From assembly GCF_018688095.1 (NCBI RefSeq), contig NZ_CP061311.1, forward strand, positions 310,001 through 374,000: a stretch of DNA of 64,000 nucleotides. Direction: 5' to 3'. Within the stretch, counting starts at the first letter, position 1, and every line of letters starts with the position of its first letter. Both the position numbers and the translations under genes were made by a program. This stretch comes from Polynucleobacter sp. AP-Titi-500A-B4 (GTDB lineage Bacteria; Pseudomonadota; Gammaproteobacteria; Burkholderiales; Burkholderiaceae). The notes beneath the pieces were generated by a model that was given only the letters and a program-made list of their open reading frames with translations, had not been told where the DNA came from and did no database searches. Shown in pieces: positions 17,056 through 25,418 of the stretch.

Positions 17056-17833
17056 CTTTACAGAAGTGACTGAGTTTCCAGATGAATTGGTTACTCAGCA
17101 GCAGATAGATAGATTTGTGCAAAGGTACTTCTGGTCGGTCGAATACTGTAAAGGGAAGACCATTTTGGAGGTTGCTTGTGGATCTGGTCCTGGGTTACCA
17201 CTAATTGCTTCTGTTGCAAAGCAGGTATTTGCCTTAGACATTGATAAAAATTTGCTTTCAGTAGCAAAAAAATATAATCCAAATATTGTTTTCTTTAATG
17301 ATGATATTGAGTCCCATGATTTTAGAGGGGCTAAATATGACGTGATCATGATACATGAGGCGATTTATTATTTTGAAGATCCAATTGGATTGCTTAAAAG
17401 ACTGAAAGAGATTTTGCACCCTAATGGAGTAATTTTAATTTCCTCCGTTAACCCCAGTATTGAAGGCTTTAATAAGAGTCAATTTAGCAAAAATTACCTG
17501 GATATTTCTGCTTATATTAATGCCGCTAATGAGTTGGACATGAAATTAACTGTTTCTGGTGGATTTGAATTGGCGGCGTTAAACAAAAATCTTTCATTCA
17601 AATTTAGGCAAAAGCTAAAAAAGCTTGCCTCATCTTTCGGCTTGATTCCAAAATCTATGCGAGGTAAAAGGATTCTAAAGAGAATTTTCTTTGGCAGATT
17701 GAGTAAGATGCCCGTACTGAAAGACAAGAGCAATTTTATTGGGCGCTACATAGCCCCACAGGCGATATGCAAAGAGCAGGCGAATGATCTTGATTATGAA
17801 ATACTTTATATTAGTCTGACATTGAACTCTTAG
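17039..17833 (+). CDS. Class I SAM-dependent methyltransferase
   Basis: A 264-residue protein with SAM-binding motif ILEVACGSGPGLPLIAS, then VFALDIDKNLLSVAKKY, and YDVIMIHEAIYYFEDP with LHPNGVILISSVNP as later methyltransferase motifs. It has the same fold as the other methyltransferase of this locus but is not a close copy. The ATG inside the polymerase end is used; its first codons contain an A8 run, a possible slippage site. Likely role: methylation of a glycan sugar, perhaps capping the chain end. It converges with the glycosyltransferase gene on the other strand and overlaps it by 23 bases. Confidence 0.78.
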   Translation: MKKNTNFTEVTEFPDELVTQQQIDRFVQRYFWSVEYCKGKTILEVACGSGPGLPLIASVAKQVFALDIDKNLLSVAKKYNPNIVFFNDDIESHDFRGAKYDVIMIHEAIYYFEDPIGLLKRLKEILHPNGVILISSVNPSIEGFNKSQFSKNYLDISAYINAANELDMKLTVSGGFELAALNKNLSFKFRQKLKKLASSFGLIPKSMRGKRILKRIFFGRLSKMPVLKDKSNFIGRYIAPQAICKEQANDLDYEILYISLTLNS

Positions 17834-18671
17834 AGATCGTATTCTTAGAGTTTTTTGGAATCGGAAAATTTCCTGAAAAATGCAGTATGTAATTTTTTCC
17901 CAGAAGTTGAGTGATAAATTTTCTATAACAAGATGAGATGAAGTAATTCTCACCAAGTCCTAAATATTTTTCGAGCCGCTTGTTAATTTTTTTTTGAATT
18001 CGACATATCCAGTACATTGGGGCGCCGAATTTAAAAATTTCATATATTACTTGCTTGTTAAATCTTGGGTTTAGTGGAAAAAATTGGTCATTTGTGTGAG
18101 CTAGATAGCTCATTGGTATTTCCTCATAAATATAATCCGCTTGATTATTTCGTACTGATTCTTCATAGAATTTCTTAAATATATGTGCTATCTCTATGGG
18201 CTTGCAAAGCCATACACCACCATTTATTGTTGCCTTAACCTTTGGATGGGGCTTAAATCCTTTTTCGGAATAAAACAAATCGACTGCGGTTTGGTTAAGC
18301 CTTTCTTGTCGGTGCCAGTATTTATTGGCCATCCTGAAGCATCTAGATTTTCTTTGATCAATTACCGCTCCAAATGCTTTGTTTGGGTGAATGCTGTCAA
18401 AAATTGAAGGTGCTATGCTTGAAATAACGATATCAAGATCTAAAAACGCAATCCATTCGTATTGAATGTATAGGCTAGGGAGTAGCAGTTTTTGTGTAAA
18501 TAAATGGCCTCTATTTAATTCATCAGGTGGTTCAGTGCGAATTTCAAGGTTTGCATTACATCGTGCAGCGTATGCTTCAAGCTGTGGCTTTTGAGACCGC
18601 AGTATTTCTTCATATTTTTTACCTATAGCCAAGACTACTATGGCATTTTTAGTCATATTGTTGTTGCTCAT
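17811..18671 (-). CDS. Glycosyltransferase with DxD motif (GT8-like fold)
   Basis: A 286-residue protein that opens AIVVLAIGKKYEEIL and has the DxD metal site in WIAFLDLDIVISS (about residues 76-80), then a TINGGVWLCKP block, typical of GT-A retaining enzymes such as the GT8 or galactosyltransferase groups. It lies head-to-tail with the O-antigen ligase-like gene on the minus strand, overlapping its end by 23 bases, so the two are probably co-transcribed away from the divergent region at 20.1 kb. Donor sugar unknown. Confidence 0.65.
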   Translation of the reverse strand: MSNNNMTKNAIVVLAIGKKYEEILRSQKPQLEAYAARCNANLEIRTEPPDELNRGHLFTQKLLLPSLYIQYEWIAFLDLDIVISSIAPSIFDSIHPNKAFGAVIDQRKSRCFRMANKYWHRQERLNQTAVDLFYSEKGFKPHPKVKATINGGVWLCKPIEIAHIFKKFYEESVRNNQADYIYEEIPMSYLAHTNDQFFPLNPRFNKQVIYEIFKFGAPMYWICRIQKKINKRLEKYLGLGENYFISSCYRKFITQLLGKNYILHFSGNFPIPKNSKNTISKSSMSD

Positions 18672-20025
18672 GAATAATGTAGGCTATAGAGCCAAATAAT
18701 GATATCGAAAAAAATAGATACTCAATATATTCTTTTTCACTTACCTCAAGAATTGTCCAAAGTAAAGTTAAGCCTAATAATACCCACATCGAGATTGAAT
18801 TAAGTATTTGATGGTCAGCATTTCCAACTTGATTGAATCTATTGGAAACGGCATGATGCAAACCATATAAAATTGCTAGTAAAGTGAGAAGCATTCCCGG
18901 AATGCCAACCCCAAGCGTATAGTCGATCCACCCGCTGTGAGTGTGGTCAGATCTTGCATTTGGATATTCCAGCTTTAAGTAGTAACCATAAGGAAGAAAG
19001 GTAAATCCAGCTCCTGCAGGATTTATGGCGATAATCTCCAAGCCTTTTTTAATGGATGCGACCCTATAGAAGGTGCTTCCATTGACAGTTCTTTCATCCA
19101 CCACAATTGGCAGGCCGGAATCTCGGCTATCGTAGCGCCACTGCGGGTATTCGTTAATTTGCAAGCCAACTTGTGCGTCAAGAATTATATTTTTTAATTT
19201 GTTGTTTTGGGTGGAATATACATAGCTAAATCCGGCGATAATTATTAGGGCGCTCAAAACCAAAATTAATCTATCTCGGATTTTAATTTTAGTTTGTGTG
19301 GTTAAAAATAGGCCAGCCTGAATCAAAAGAACTGCAAACGCTATTAATAATCCATTTAGGCTTTGCATAAGATATTGAGAAAATATGCAAAATATCAATA
19401 TAACTAATGTAGTTATGATTCTAGGAAAAATATTTTTCAAGTTGGAAAATCTCATGATAAGACTATCCAAATAGCCAATCGTTATTAAAAAAGGAAATAT
19501 TAAAAAGTAAGTGGCCGGGGCCTTTGTAATGAAAATTCCAAAATAATCTACAACGGGGATTGTTTTTGCATGATAAATTTCTATGAGGCAGGATATTAGA
19601 TTTACTAGCGCTAATACAAAGTAGTTAATAAAAAAAATTTTTGCTAGATGGACCTTTCTTATTAAAATCACAGCTAATCCGACTCCAAAAATAGTGGCCG
19701 CAAAAGATCGGGGCCATAAACTTTTAAGTTCTATAAGTTGCTGTGACTGTATTGTTGGATGGTAAAAGTATAAAAAAATCACCCATAAAATTATTAAAAA
19801 AATAATGGCGGGTATAGTCAAAAGACTCGCATTTTTTTCATTTATCTCAGAGTAAATAAAATATATGGAAAAAAATGCACCCAAGTAAAGACAAATATTT
19901 CTAATGGCAATTGTATTCGGCAGTGGAATGGTATCAATAAGAACCATTCCCATTATTAATATAGCAAACGAAAAAAAACGGTCAATTTTAAATTTTTTTT
20001 CGTCAATAGTATGACTATTAATCAT
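18649..20025 (-). CDS. O-antigen ligase / Wzy-C superfamily membrane protein (WaaL-like)
   Basis: A 458-residue protein with about 10-12 hydrophobic helices and a periplasmic loop of roughly 90 residues. The loop ends in NARSDHTHSGWIDYTLGVGI, the H-(S/N)-x-(W/Y)-(I/L)...G..G signature of the O-antigen ligase family (PF04932). Such proteins join finished undecaprenyl-linked glycans to lipid A core, or to proteins in the PglL branch. As a separate Wzy-like gene lies nearby, the ligase role fits this one. The 188-bp divergent space upstream, shared with tviB, is AT-rich and probably holds promoters for both directions. Confidence 0.75.
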   Translation of the reverse strand: MINSHTIDEKKFKIDRFFSFAILIMGMVLIDTIPLPNTIAIRNICLYLGAFFSIYFIYSEINEKNASLLTIPAIIFLIILWVIFLYFYHPTIQSQQLIELKSLWPRSFAATIFGVGLAVILIRKVHLAKIFFINYFVLALVNLISCLIEIYHAKTIPVVDYFGIFITKAPATYFLIFPFLITIGYLDSLIMRFSNLKNIFPRIITTLVILIFCIFSQYLMQSLNGLLIAFAVLLIQAGLFLTTQTKIKIRDRLILVLSALIIIAGFSYVYSTQNNKLKNIILDAQVGLQINEYPQWRYDSRDSGLPIVVDERTVNGSTFYRVASIKKGLEIIAINPAGAGFTFLPYGYYLKLEYPNARSDHTHSGWIDYTLGVGIPGMLLTLLAILYGLHHAVSNRFNQVGNADHQILNSISMWVLLGLTLLWTILEVSEKEYIEYLFFSISLFGSIAYIIHEQQQYD

Positions 20026-20213
20026 TTTGATATTTTTGCCTTAAATTATTTTGATATACAATCGACCGATAGCATTTTAGCTTTTATTTTTAGGATTTTA
20101 GCTTTAGTTGAGGCTTCGTACTTTGTGGTGTTTAAAGTAATTTTTTAAGGATTGTATGCTGGACATTCACGGTCTGGTATTTTTGCCACTATTCTCAAAG
20201 TTAATCTTTGTAT

Positions 20214-21488
20214 ATGAAACTAGATCAAATGAAATTGGGCATTATTGGGCTGGGTTATGTGGGTCTGCCACTTGCTGTTGAGTTTGGTAAAAATAGGGTA
20301 GTAATAGGTTTTGATCTGAATCTCAGGCGTATTGAAGAGTTGCGCTCGGGCATTGATTCAACTTTGGAGGTGGATGCTCATGAGCTGTCGCGGGCTGACA
20401 AGCTCATTTTTAGTAATAATCTCGAAGATTTGCGAGTATGCAATTGTTTTATTGTAACTGTGCCAACGCCGATTGATGAACATAAGAGGCCCGATCTCGC
20501 CCCCCTTATCAAAGCTTCGCAATCGATCGGCCAAGTTTTAAAGGTTGGCGACATTGTCATATATGAGTCAACCGTTTATCCAGGTTGCACCGAAGAAGAG
20601 TGCGTACCCATTTTAGAAAGGATCTCTGGCCTTAAATTTAACAAAGATTTTTTTGTTGGATACAGTCCAGAGCGAATCAATCCGGGTGATAAAGAACACC
20701 GTCTAGCAAATATTAAGAAAGTTACCTCTGGCTCTACGCCTGAGGTAGCTAACTTGGTTGATATGCTTTACGGGCAGATTATTGTGGCGGGCACCCATAA
20801 GGCTGAAAGTATCAAGGTTGCTGAGGCTGCGAAGGTGATTGAAAACACGCAGCGTGATTTAAACATTGCTTTAATTAATGAGCTGGCTCTTATTTTTAAT
20901 TTAATGAGAATTGATACCGAAGCGGTTTTGCAGGCGGCGGGTTCAAAGTGGAATTTTTTGCCATTTCGCCCTGGTTTAGTTGGCGGTCATTGCATTGGTG
21001 TAGACCCCTACTACCTAACTCATAAGGCCCAGGCGATTGGTTATCACCCAGAGGTGATTTTGGCTGGCCGTCGGGTAAATGACAGCATGGGCCCTTATAT
21101 TGCTAGTCAGATGGTTAAAGCAATGACCAAGCAAAGCATTCAGGTGCGTGGCGCAAAGGTATTAATTATGGGCTTGACCTTTAAGGAGGATTGCCCTGAT
21201 GTCCGAAACTCTAAAGTTGTTGATGTTTATCGCGAACTTTTGGATTACGACTGTCAAGTTGATGTCTACGATCCTTGGGTCGACTCAGAAGAGGCTTTGC
21301 ATGAATGCGGACTCAAAATTTTGCCACATTTAAACAATGAAAAATATGATGGAATTATTTTGGCAGTCGCTCATCAAAAATTTAAGGAGATGGGTATTGG
21401 GAGAATAAGATCTATGGGAAAAGAAAGGCACATTCTTTATGATTTGAAATATATTTTTAATGCTAATCAAAGTGATTTGCGACTTTAA
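20214..21488 (+). CDS. tviB: UDP-N-acetyl-D-glucosamine 6-dehydrogenase (TviB/WbpO type)
   Basis: A 424-residue nucleotide-sugar dehydrogenase. The NAD-binding GIIGLGYVGLPLAVEFGK is near the N-terminus, with TVPTPIDEHKRPDL, STVYPGCTEEECVP, YSPERINPGDKEH, AEAAKVIENTQRDLNIALIN and the catalytic Cys in GGHCIGVDPYYLTHKA (near residue 258). These match the TviB/WbpO branch that oxidises UDP-GlcNAc (or UDP-GalNAc) to the uronic acid. It is followed 2 bases later by the matching C4-epimerase, so the pair predicts UDP-GalNAcA as a precursor. An in-frame TTG two codons upstream and a second ATG five codons downstream are alternative starts. Confidence 0.92.
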   Translation: MKLDQMKLGIIGLGYVGLPLAVEFGKNRVVIGFDLNLRRIEELRSGIDSTLEVDAHELSRADKLIFSNNLEDLRVCNCFIVTVPTPIDEHKRPDLAPLIKASQSIGQVLKVGDIVIYESTVYPGCTEEECVPILERISGLKFNKDFFVGYSPERINPGDKEHRLANIKKVTSGSTPEVANLVDMLYGQIIVAGTHKAESIKVAEAAKVIENTQRDLNIALINELALIFNLMRIDTEAVLQAAGSKWNFLPFRPGLVGGHCIGVDPYYLTHKAQAIGYHPEVILAGRRVNDSMGPYIASQMVKAMTKQSIQVRGAKVLIMGLTFKEDCPDVRNSKVVDVYRELLDYDCQVDVYDPWVDSEEALHECGLKILPHLNNEKYDGIILAVAHQKFKEMGIGRIRSMGKERHILYDLKYIFNANQSDLRL

Positions 21489-21490
21489 AA

Positions 21491-22528
21491 ATGGATGCAA
21501 AATTGCCTGCATATGACGATCTTCTTCAGAGATTAAAAAATGAACAGCATGTTTGGTTGGTTACTGGTGTCGCTGGCTTTATTGGCAGCAATCTTTTGGA
21601 GGCACTCCTCAAGCTTGATCAGAGAGTGGTTGGTCTAGATAATTTTTCTACTGGTTATCGGAAAAATTTAGATGAAGTTCATTCATTGGTGTCGCAAGAG
21701 CAATGGAGTAATTTTAATTTCATAGAGGGAGATATTCGAAATTTAGAAGATTGTGATTTGGCTTGTAGCGGAGTTGAGTTTGTTTTGCATCAGGCTGCAT
21801 TAGGTAGCGTGCCGCGAAGTATTGAGGATCCTATTTGTACGAATGATGTGAACATAGCAGGATTTTTGAATATGTTAGTTGCCAGCAGGAACTCTAAGGT
21901 AAAGCGGTTTGTTTATGCTGCCTCCAGTTCTACTTATGGGGATCACCCAGATCTTCCAAAGATTGAGAAAAGAATTGGCAAGCCCCTTTCTCCATATGCG
22001 GTCACAAAATATGTCAATGAGCTCTACGCAGACGTATTTGCAAGGACGTATGGATTACAGAGTATTGGATTGCGATACTTCAATGTGTTTGGAAAGAGGC
22101 AGGACCCTATAGGGGCTTACTCCGCCGTTATACCAAGATGGATTGCTGCAATGATCAATGGCGATAAAATTCATGTGAATGGAGATGGGGAAACCAGCCG
22201 TGATTTTTGCTATGTTGAAAATGTGGTGCAGGCTAATTTATTGGCTGCAACTACAGAAAATAATTTAGCAATTGATCAGGTTTATAACATAGCGATTGGG
22301 GATAGAACTACCCTTAATGAACTTTTTGATTTATTGAAAAACGCCTTAAGCAGAGCTCGCCCAGATGTTTTAATGACCACGCCGAGTTATCAGGGTTTTA
22401 GAAAAGGAGATGTTCGGCATTCGCAGGCTGATATCACTAAGGCAAAAAGAATGTTGGGTTATTCACCTCTTTTTACTGTTTCCAAAGGAGTTATATTGGC
22501 CGCTGATTGGTATTTAAAAGATTTCTAG
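21491..22528 (+). CDS. tviC: UDP-GlcNAc(A) C4-epimerase (TviC/WbpP type)
   Basis: A 345-residue extended short-chain dehydrogenase. GVAGFIGSNLLEALL binds NAD, AASSSTYGDHPDLPK supplies the catalytic Ser/Thr, and SPYAVTKYVNELYA the Tyr-x-x-x-Lys pair. LRYFNVFGKRQDP and DGETSRDFCYVENV are typical of WbpP/TviC epimerases that act on N-acetylated UDP-sugars. The extra N-terminal 20 residues before the Rossmann fold are also seen in WbpP-type enzymes. It sits with tviB, as in the Salmonella Vi locus and the Pseudomonas O6 locus, but no other Vi genes follow. Confidence 0.92.
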   Translation: MDAKLPAYDDLLQRLKNEQHVWLVTGVAGFIGSNLLEALLKLDQRVVGLDNFSTGYRKNLDEVHSLVSQEQWSNFNFIEGDIRNLEDCDLACSGVEFVLHQAALGSVPRSIEDPICTNDVNIAGFLNMLVASRNSKVKRFVYAASSSTYGDHPDLPKIEKRIGKPLSPYAVTKYVNELYADVFARTYGLQSIGLRYFNVFGKRQDPIGAYSAVIPRWIAAMINGDKIHVNGDGETSRDFCYVENVVQANLLAATTENNLAIDQVYNIAIGDRTTLNELFDLLKNALSRARPDVLMTTPSYQGFRKGDVRHSQADITKAKRMLGYSPLFTVSKGVILAADWYLKDF

Positions 22529-22655
22529 AGGTTATGCATTAACAAGCCATGTTTGTTGTTGCATGCACGAATATTTCCTGATTTACTTGTAGTGGCTAAT
22601 TTCCCATTAATTAATGGGCTCGACCGTTTTTTAATGCTGTAATTTATAATTATTT

Positions 22656-24614
22656 GTGCCAATTAATATAGTTAAACAGTCGCTTTTAGGTTTGCCTCGC
22701 TTGATTAAGCGAGGCTTGGTGGTATTTTGCGATGTGTTGATTTGTGGATTAAGTGTTTGGCTAGCGTTTGGACTTCGGTTGGATTGGTGGGGTTATTTCC
22801 AAAATAGTCAGTGGATGGTATTCGCCACTTCTATTGGACTCTCCTTTCCCCTCTTTGTTTCTTTTGGTTTATATCGGGCAATTTTTAGATATATCGGTTT
22901 GATTGCTTTTTCGTCAATAGTGCGCGCTTTCATTGTTTACAGCGGTATTTTTTTCTGCATATTTACGATCTTTGGGGTAGGTAGTGTGCCCAGGTCCATC
23001 GGCGTTATTCAGCCAATCTTATTATTCATTGGTATTGGTGCTTGTCGATATTTGGCGCGATCATGGTTGGGCGGCATCAAAGTAAATCAAAAGGGATCTC
23101 ATATTCCTCAATCTGTTGTGCTAATTTATGGCGCTGGTTCAGCGGGTCGTCAATTGGCTGCGAGTTTGTCTAGCAACAATGAAATAATTTGTAAGGGCTT
23201 TATTGATGACGGCGCTCATTTGCAGGGAAGCACAATTAACGGTATCGCTGTCTACTCTAGTGCTAACTTACGGGGTCTTATTCAGCAACTTGAAGTATCG
23301 GATGTACTGTTGGCCATTCCTTCTGTCAGCTCGCATCGAAGATCTGAAATTATTACCTCGCTAAATGATTGCAGGGTTCGTGTTCGCACCCTGCCTAGGT
23401 TTACTGATATAGCCTCAGGCAAAGTCAAGGTATCAGATTTGCATGATTTAGATATGAATGACTTGCTTGGTAGGACGGCAGTCCCGCCCAAAGTCGAGCT
23501 CTTGGAGAAAAATATTCGAGATCAAGCGGTTTTGGTAACTGGGGCAGGCGGATCCATTGGAAGTGAATTATGTCGTCAGATTATTAAATTTTCCCCCAAA
23601 TCCTTAATTCTGATTGATAACAGTGAACATTCCCTTTATTTGATATATGAGGAATTAAAGGGGGTTATCGCTGGCCTTGACAATGATTGCTTGGCAATGG
23701 TTGATGATAATCAAGTTTCTTCAATTGATAGGGCACCATCAATTGAATTGGTGCCCTATCTAGCTTCTGTGCGTGACAAGGATTCGCTCAAGAAAATCTT
23801 CAGAGATAAACTTCCAAATACCGTTTTTCATGCTGCTGCATATAAGCATGTTCCCTTGGTGGAGCAGAATTCTGCTGAAGGCATTCGAAATAATGTTTTT
23901 GGAACATTAGTTTCCGCTCAAGTGAGTTTGGATTTTGATGTAAGCAATTTTATTTTGGTGAGCACTGATAAAGCTGTAAGGCCAACTAATGTAATGGGAG
24001 CTAGCAAGCGTATTGCGGAGTTGGTTTTGCAGGCAATGGCAGATCTTGCAGCCCAGCGCAATCAGTCAACCATTTTTTCAATGGTGAGATTTGGCAATGT
24101 ATTGGGTTTATCTGGATCGGTTGCTCCCCTTTTTAGCAGTCAAATTGCTCAAGGTGGCCCTATCACTCTGACACATCCCGAAGTGACGCGTTATTTCATG
24201 ACCATTCCAGAGGCGGCTCAATTGGTAGTGCAGGCTGGCGCAATGGCTGTTGGGGGTGATGTCTTTGTTTTGGATATGGGTGGGCCGGTGCGTATTTATG
24301 ATTTGGCTACTAAGATGGTGTATTTATCGGGACTATTAGTTAAAGATGAAAAAACTTCATATGGTGATATTGAAATCAAAGTTACTGGTTTGCGTCCGGG
24401 TGAAAAACTATATGAAGAGCTATTGATTGGCGACAATCCACAGCCAACCACTCACCCTAAAATTATGAAGGCGCACGAGGAGTTTTTGCCTTGGGATCAT
24501 TTGCAGCAAGAGCTTGAAAAACTAATTTTGGCGCTAGATACAGGTGATGCCAGGTTAATAAAAGATGCTCTCAAAAAGTTGGTGCCTGGTTACTACCCAG
24601 CACAAGTGGGGTAG
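22656..24614 (+). CDS. wbpM: Membrane-bound UDP-GlcNAc 4,6-dehydratase (WbpM/PglF/CapD type)
   Basis: A 652-residue protein: four N-terminal membrane helices (about residues 15-125), a CoA-binding-like Rossmann domain (VLIYGAGSAGRQLA), then a catalytic SDR domain with VLVTGAGGSIGSELCRQ (near 296), FHAAAYKHVPLVE and STDKAVRPTNVMGASKR. Met in place of the usual Tyr in the last motif is the mark of UDP-HexNAc 4,6-dehydratases, which form 4-keto-6-deoxy sugars such as QuiNAc or Bac precursors. The start is a GTG. Between GLDND and LVPYLASVRDK the protein has about 20 residues that look extra relative to the family; the DNA there includes a perfect 12-bp inverted repeat. Confidence 0.92.
   Translation: MPINIVKQSLLGLPRLIKRGLVVFCDVLICGLSVWLAFGLRLDWWGYFQNSQWMVFATSIGLSFPLFVSFGLYRAIFRYIGLIAFSSIVRAFIVYSGIFFCIFTIFGVGSVPRSIGVIQPILLFIGIGACRYLARSWLGGIKVNQKGSHIPQSVVLIYGAGSAGRQLAASLSSNNEIICKGFIDDGAHLQGSTINGIAVYSSANLRGLIQQLEVSDVLLAIPSVSSHRRSEIITSLNDCRVRVRTLPRFTDIASGKVKVSDLHDLDMNDLLGRTAVPPKVELLEKNIRDQAVLVTGAGGSIGSELCRQIIKFSPKSLILIDNSEHSLYLIYEELKGVIAGLDNDCLAMVDDNQVSSIDRAPSIELVPYLASVRDKDSLKKIFRDKLPNTVFHAAAYKHVPLVEQNSAEGIRNNVFGTLVSAQVSLDFDVSNFILVSTDKAVRPTNVMGASKRIAELVLQAMADLAAQRNQSTIFSMVRFGNVLGLSGSVAPLFSSQIAQGGPITLTHPEVTRYFMTIPEAAQLVVQAGAMAVGGDVFVLDMGGPVRIYDLATKMVYLSGLLVKDEKTSYGDIEIKVTGLRPGEKLYEELLIGDNPQPTTHPKIMKAHEEFLPWDHLQQELEKLILALDTGDARLIKDALKKLVPGYYPAQVG
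23727..23760. repeat. Perfect 12-bp inverted repeat inside wbpM
   Basis: The arms gatagggcacca (23727-23738) and tggtgccctatc (23749-23760) are perfect complements around a 10-base loop that holds tcaattga, which also occurs just before the left arm. It would form a very stable hairpin in DNA or mRNA. It lies in frame within the coding region, in the segment that looks inserted relative to homologues, and has no U-tract, so it is not a normal terminator. Confidence 0.9.
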
Positions 24615-24830
24615 ACAAACGCTCATCCAAAGTTATTGTGCTTTTGGTAGCTGGAAGATTGTTTGCTAACGTTATATCGACAATTGCAGCATTTGCTTCA
24701 ATTTTTCTGTGTGTTTAAATTGCTGATTAGGTTCCTGAATTATCTTTTTGTTAGCCTGTTGATGTGGATCTGGCGTCATAGTTTTATTTTTAGATCTCGG
24801 TTTGTCGGACCTTTCATTGGTGTTGCAAAC

Positions 24831-25130
24831 ATTAATCCCCATTGCCAACCTCGCGCATTGCTGCAGCACTCTATGTCGTAGCATCCTTTTTGGCATCTTT
24901 TTCCAAACTTCACCCTGGTTTTGTACTTCAGATAGGTATTCGCGTACGGTAGTTGGCATGATCCCGTCAGGCCGATAGATGGTGCGCTCCATCCAAGTGT
25001 TTTGTGAGGTCTGCGGACTCTGTAAATCTTGTAAATCTGAGAGTTCTGGTGATTGAGTAAAAGTAATGCCGCTAAAAGCGGGGTGTCTATGCAACCGCTT
25101 AATCCAACCATTGACGCTAATCGATGCTTG
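24831..25130 (-). pseudogene. Remnant of a Bet/RecT-like phage recombinase gene
   Basis: A minus-strand frame contains ISVNGWIKRLHRHPAFSGI, a short low-complexity stretch, then MERTIYRPDG, TTVREYLSEV and VWKKMPKRMLRHRVLQQCAR. This order matches the central part of lambda Bet-type single-strand annealing proteins (the TIYR.D, (T/I)VREY, W..P.RMLRHK...QCAR blocks). The N-terminal part and any intact C-terminus are missing, and the frame runs into unrelated sequence on both sides. It is a decayed phage or prophage fragment, not a working gene. No integrase, att site or other phage gene was found around it, and the bases between the wbpM stop and this fragment show nothing else. Confidence 0.6.
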
Positions 25131-25389
25131 CCCGCTCAATTGGGTAGAGCTCAAGCCCACTGAAAATGAGAATGTGCGCTATTGTGATCAATGCGCTAAA
25201 GAGGTCACATTGTGTTTGGATGATGAGCAAATTGATGCTGCCTGGGAGTAGGGCTTGTGTATCGCCCATCCCTCTTATGATGCCCAGATGATCAAAGCTA
25301 TTGCGGCTTATGAGAAAGGTGATGGTCCTGATCCGTTTGTCAAAATATCAATGCTCATGGGTTTGTCCAAGCGACGAGACGGTGAGTAA
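25117..25389 (+). pseudogene. Broken small hypothetical gene with a CxxC-type motif
   Basis: A plus-strand frame reads IDACPLNWVELKPTENENVR, then YCDQCAKEVTLCLDDEQIDA, and is cut by a TAG at 25249-25251. The same frame continues GLCIAHPSYDAQMIKAIAAY and PFVKISMLMGLSKRRDGE to a TAA. The two halves read like one protein with a Cys-rich ribbon (CPLNW...CDQC...LC), so the TAG looks like a nonsense mutation. No credible start codon lies at the beginning, and the upstream end runs into the recombinase remnant on the other strand. Function unknown. Confidence 0.55.
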
Positions 25390-25418
25390 CCCCTTTGCTT
25401 CTAAAGGTTAGACTTAAA

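Noticed and set aside
24672..24830. Continuation of the minus-strand frame downstream of the recombinase blocks
   Set aside because: The sequence after QCARLAMG turns into low-complexity residues with no similarity to Bet/RecT C-termini, so it is not counted as part of the remnant.
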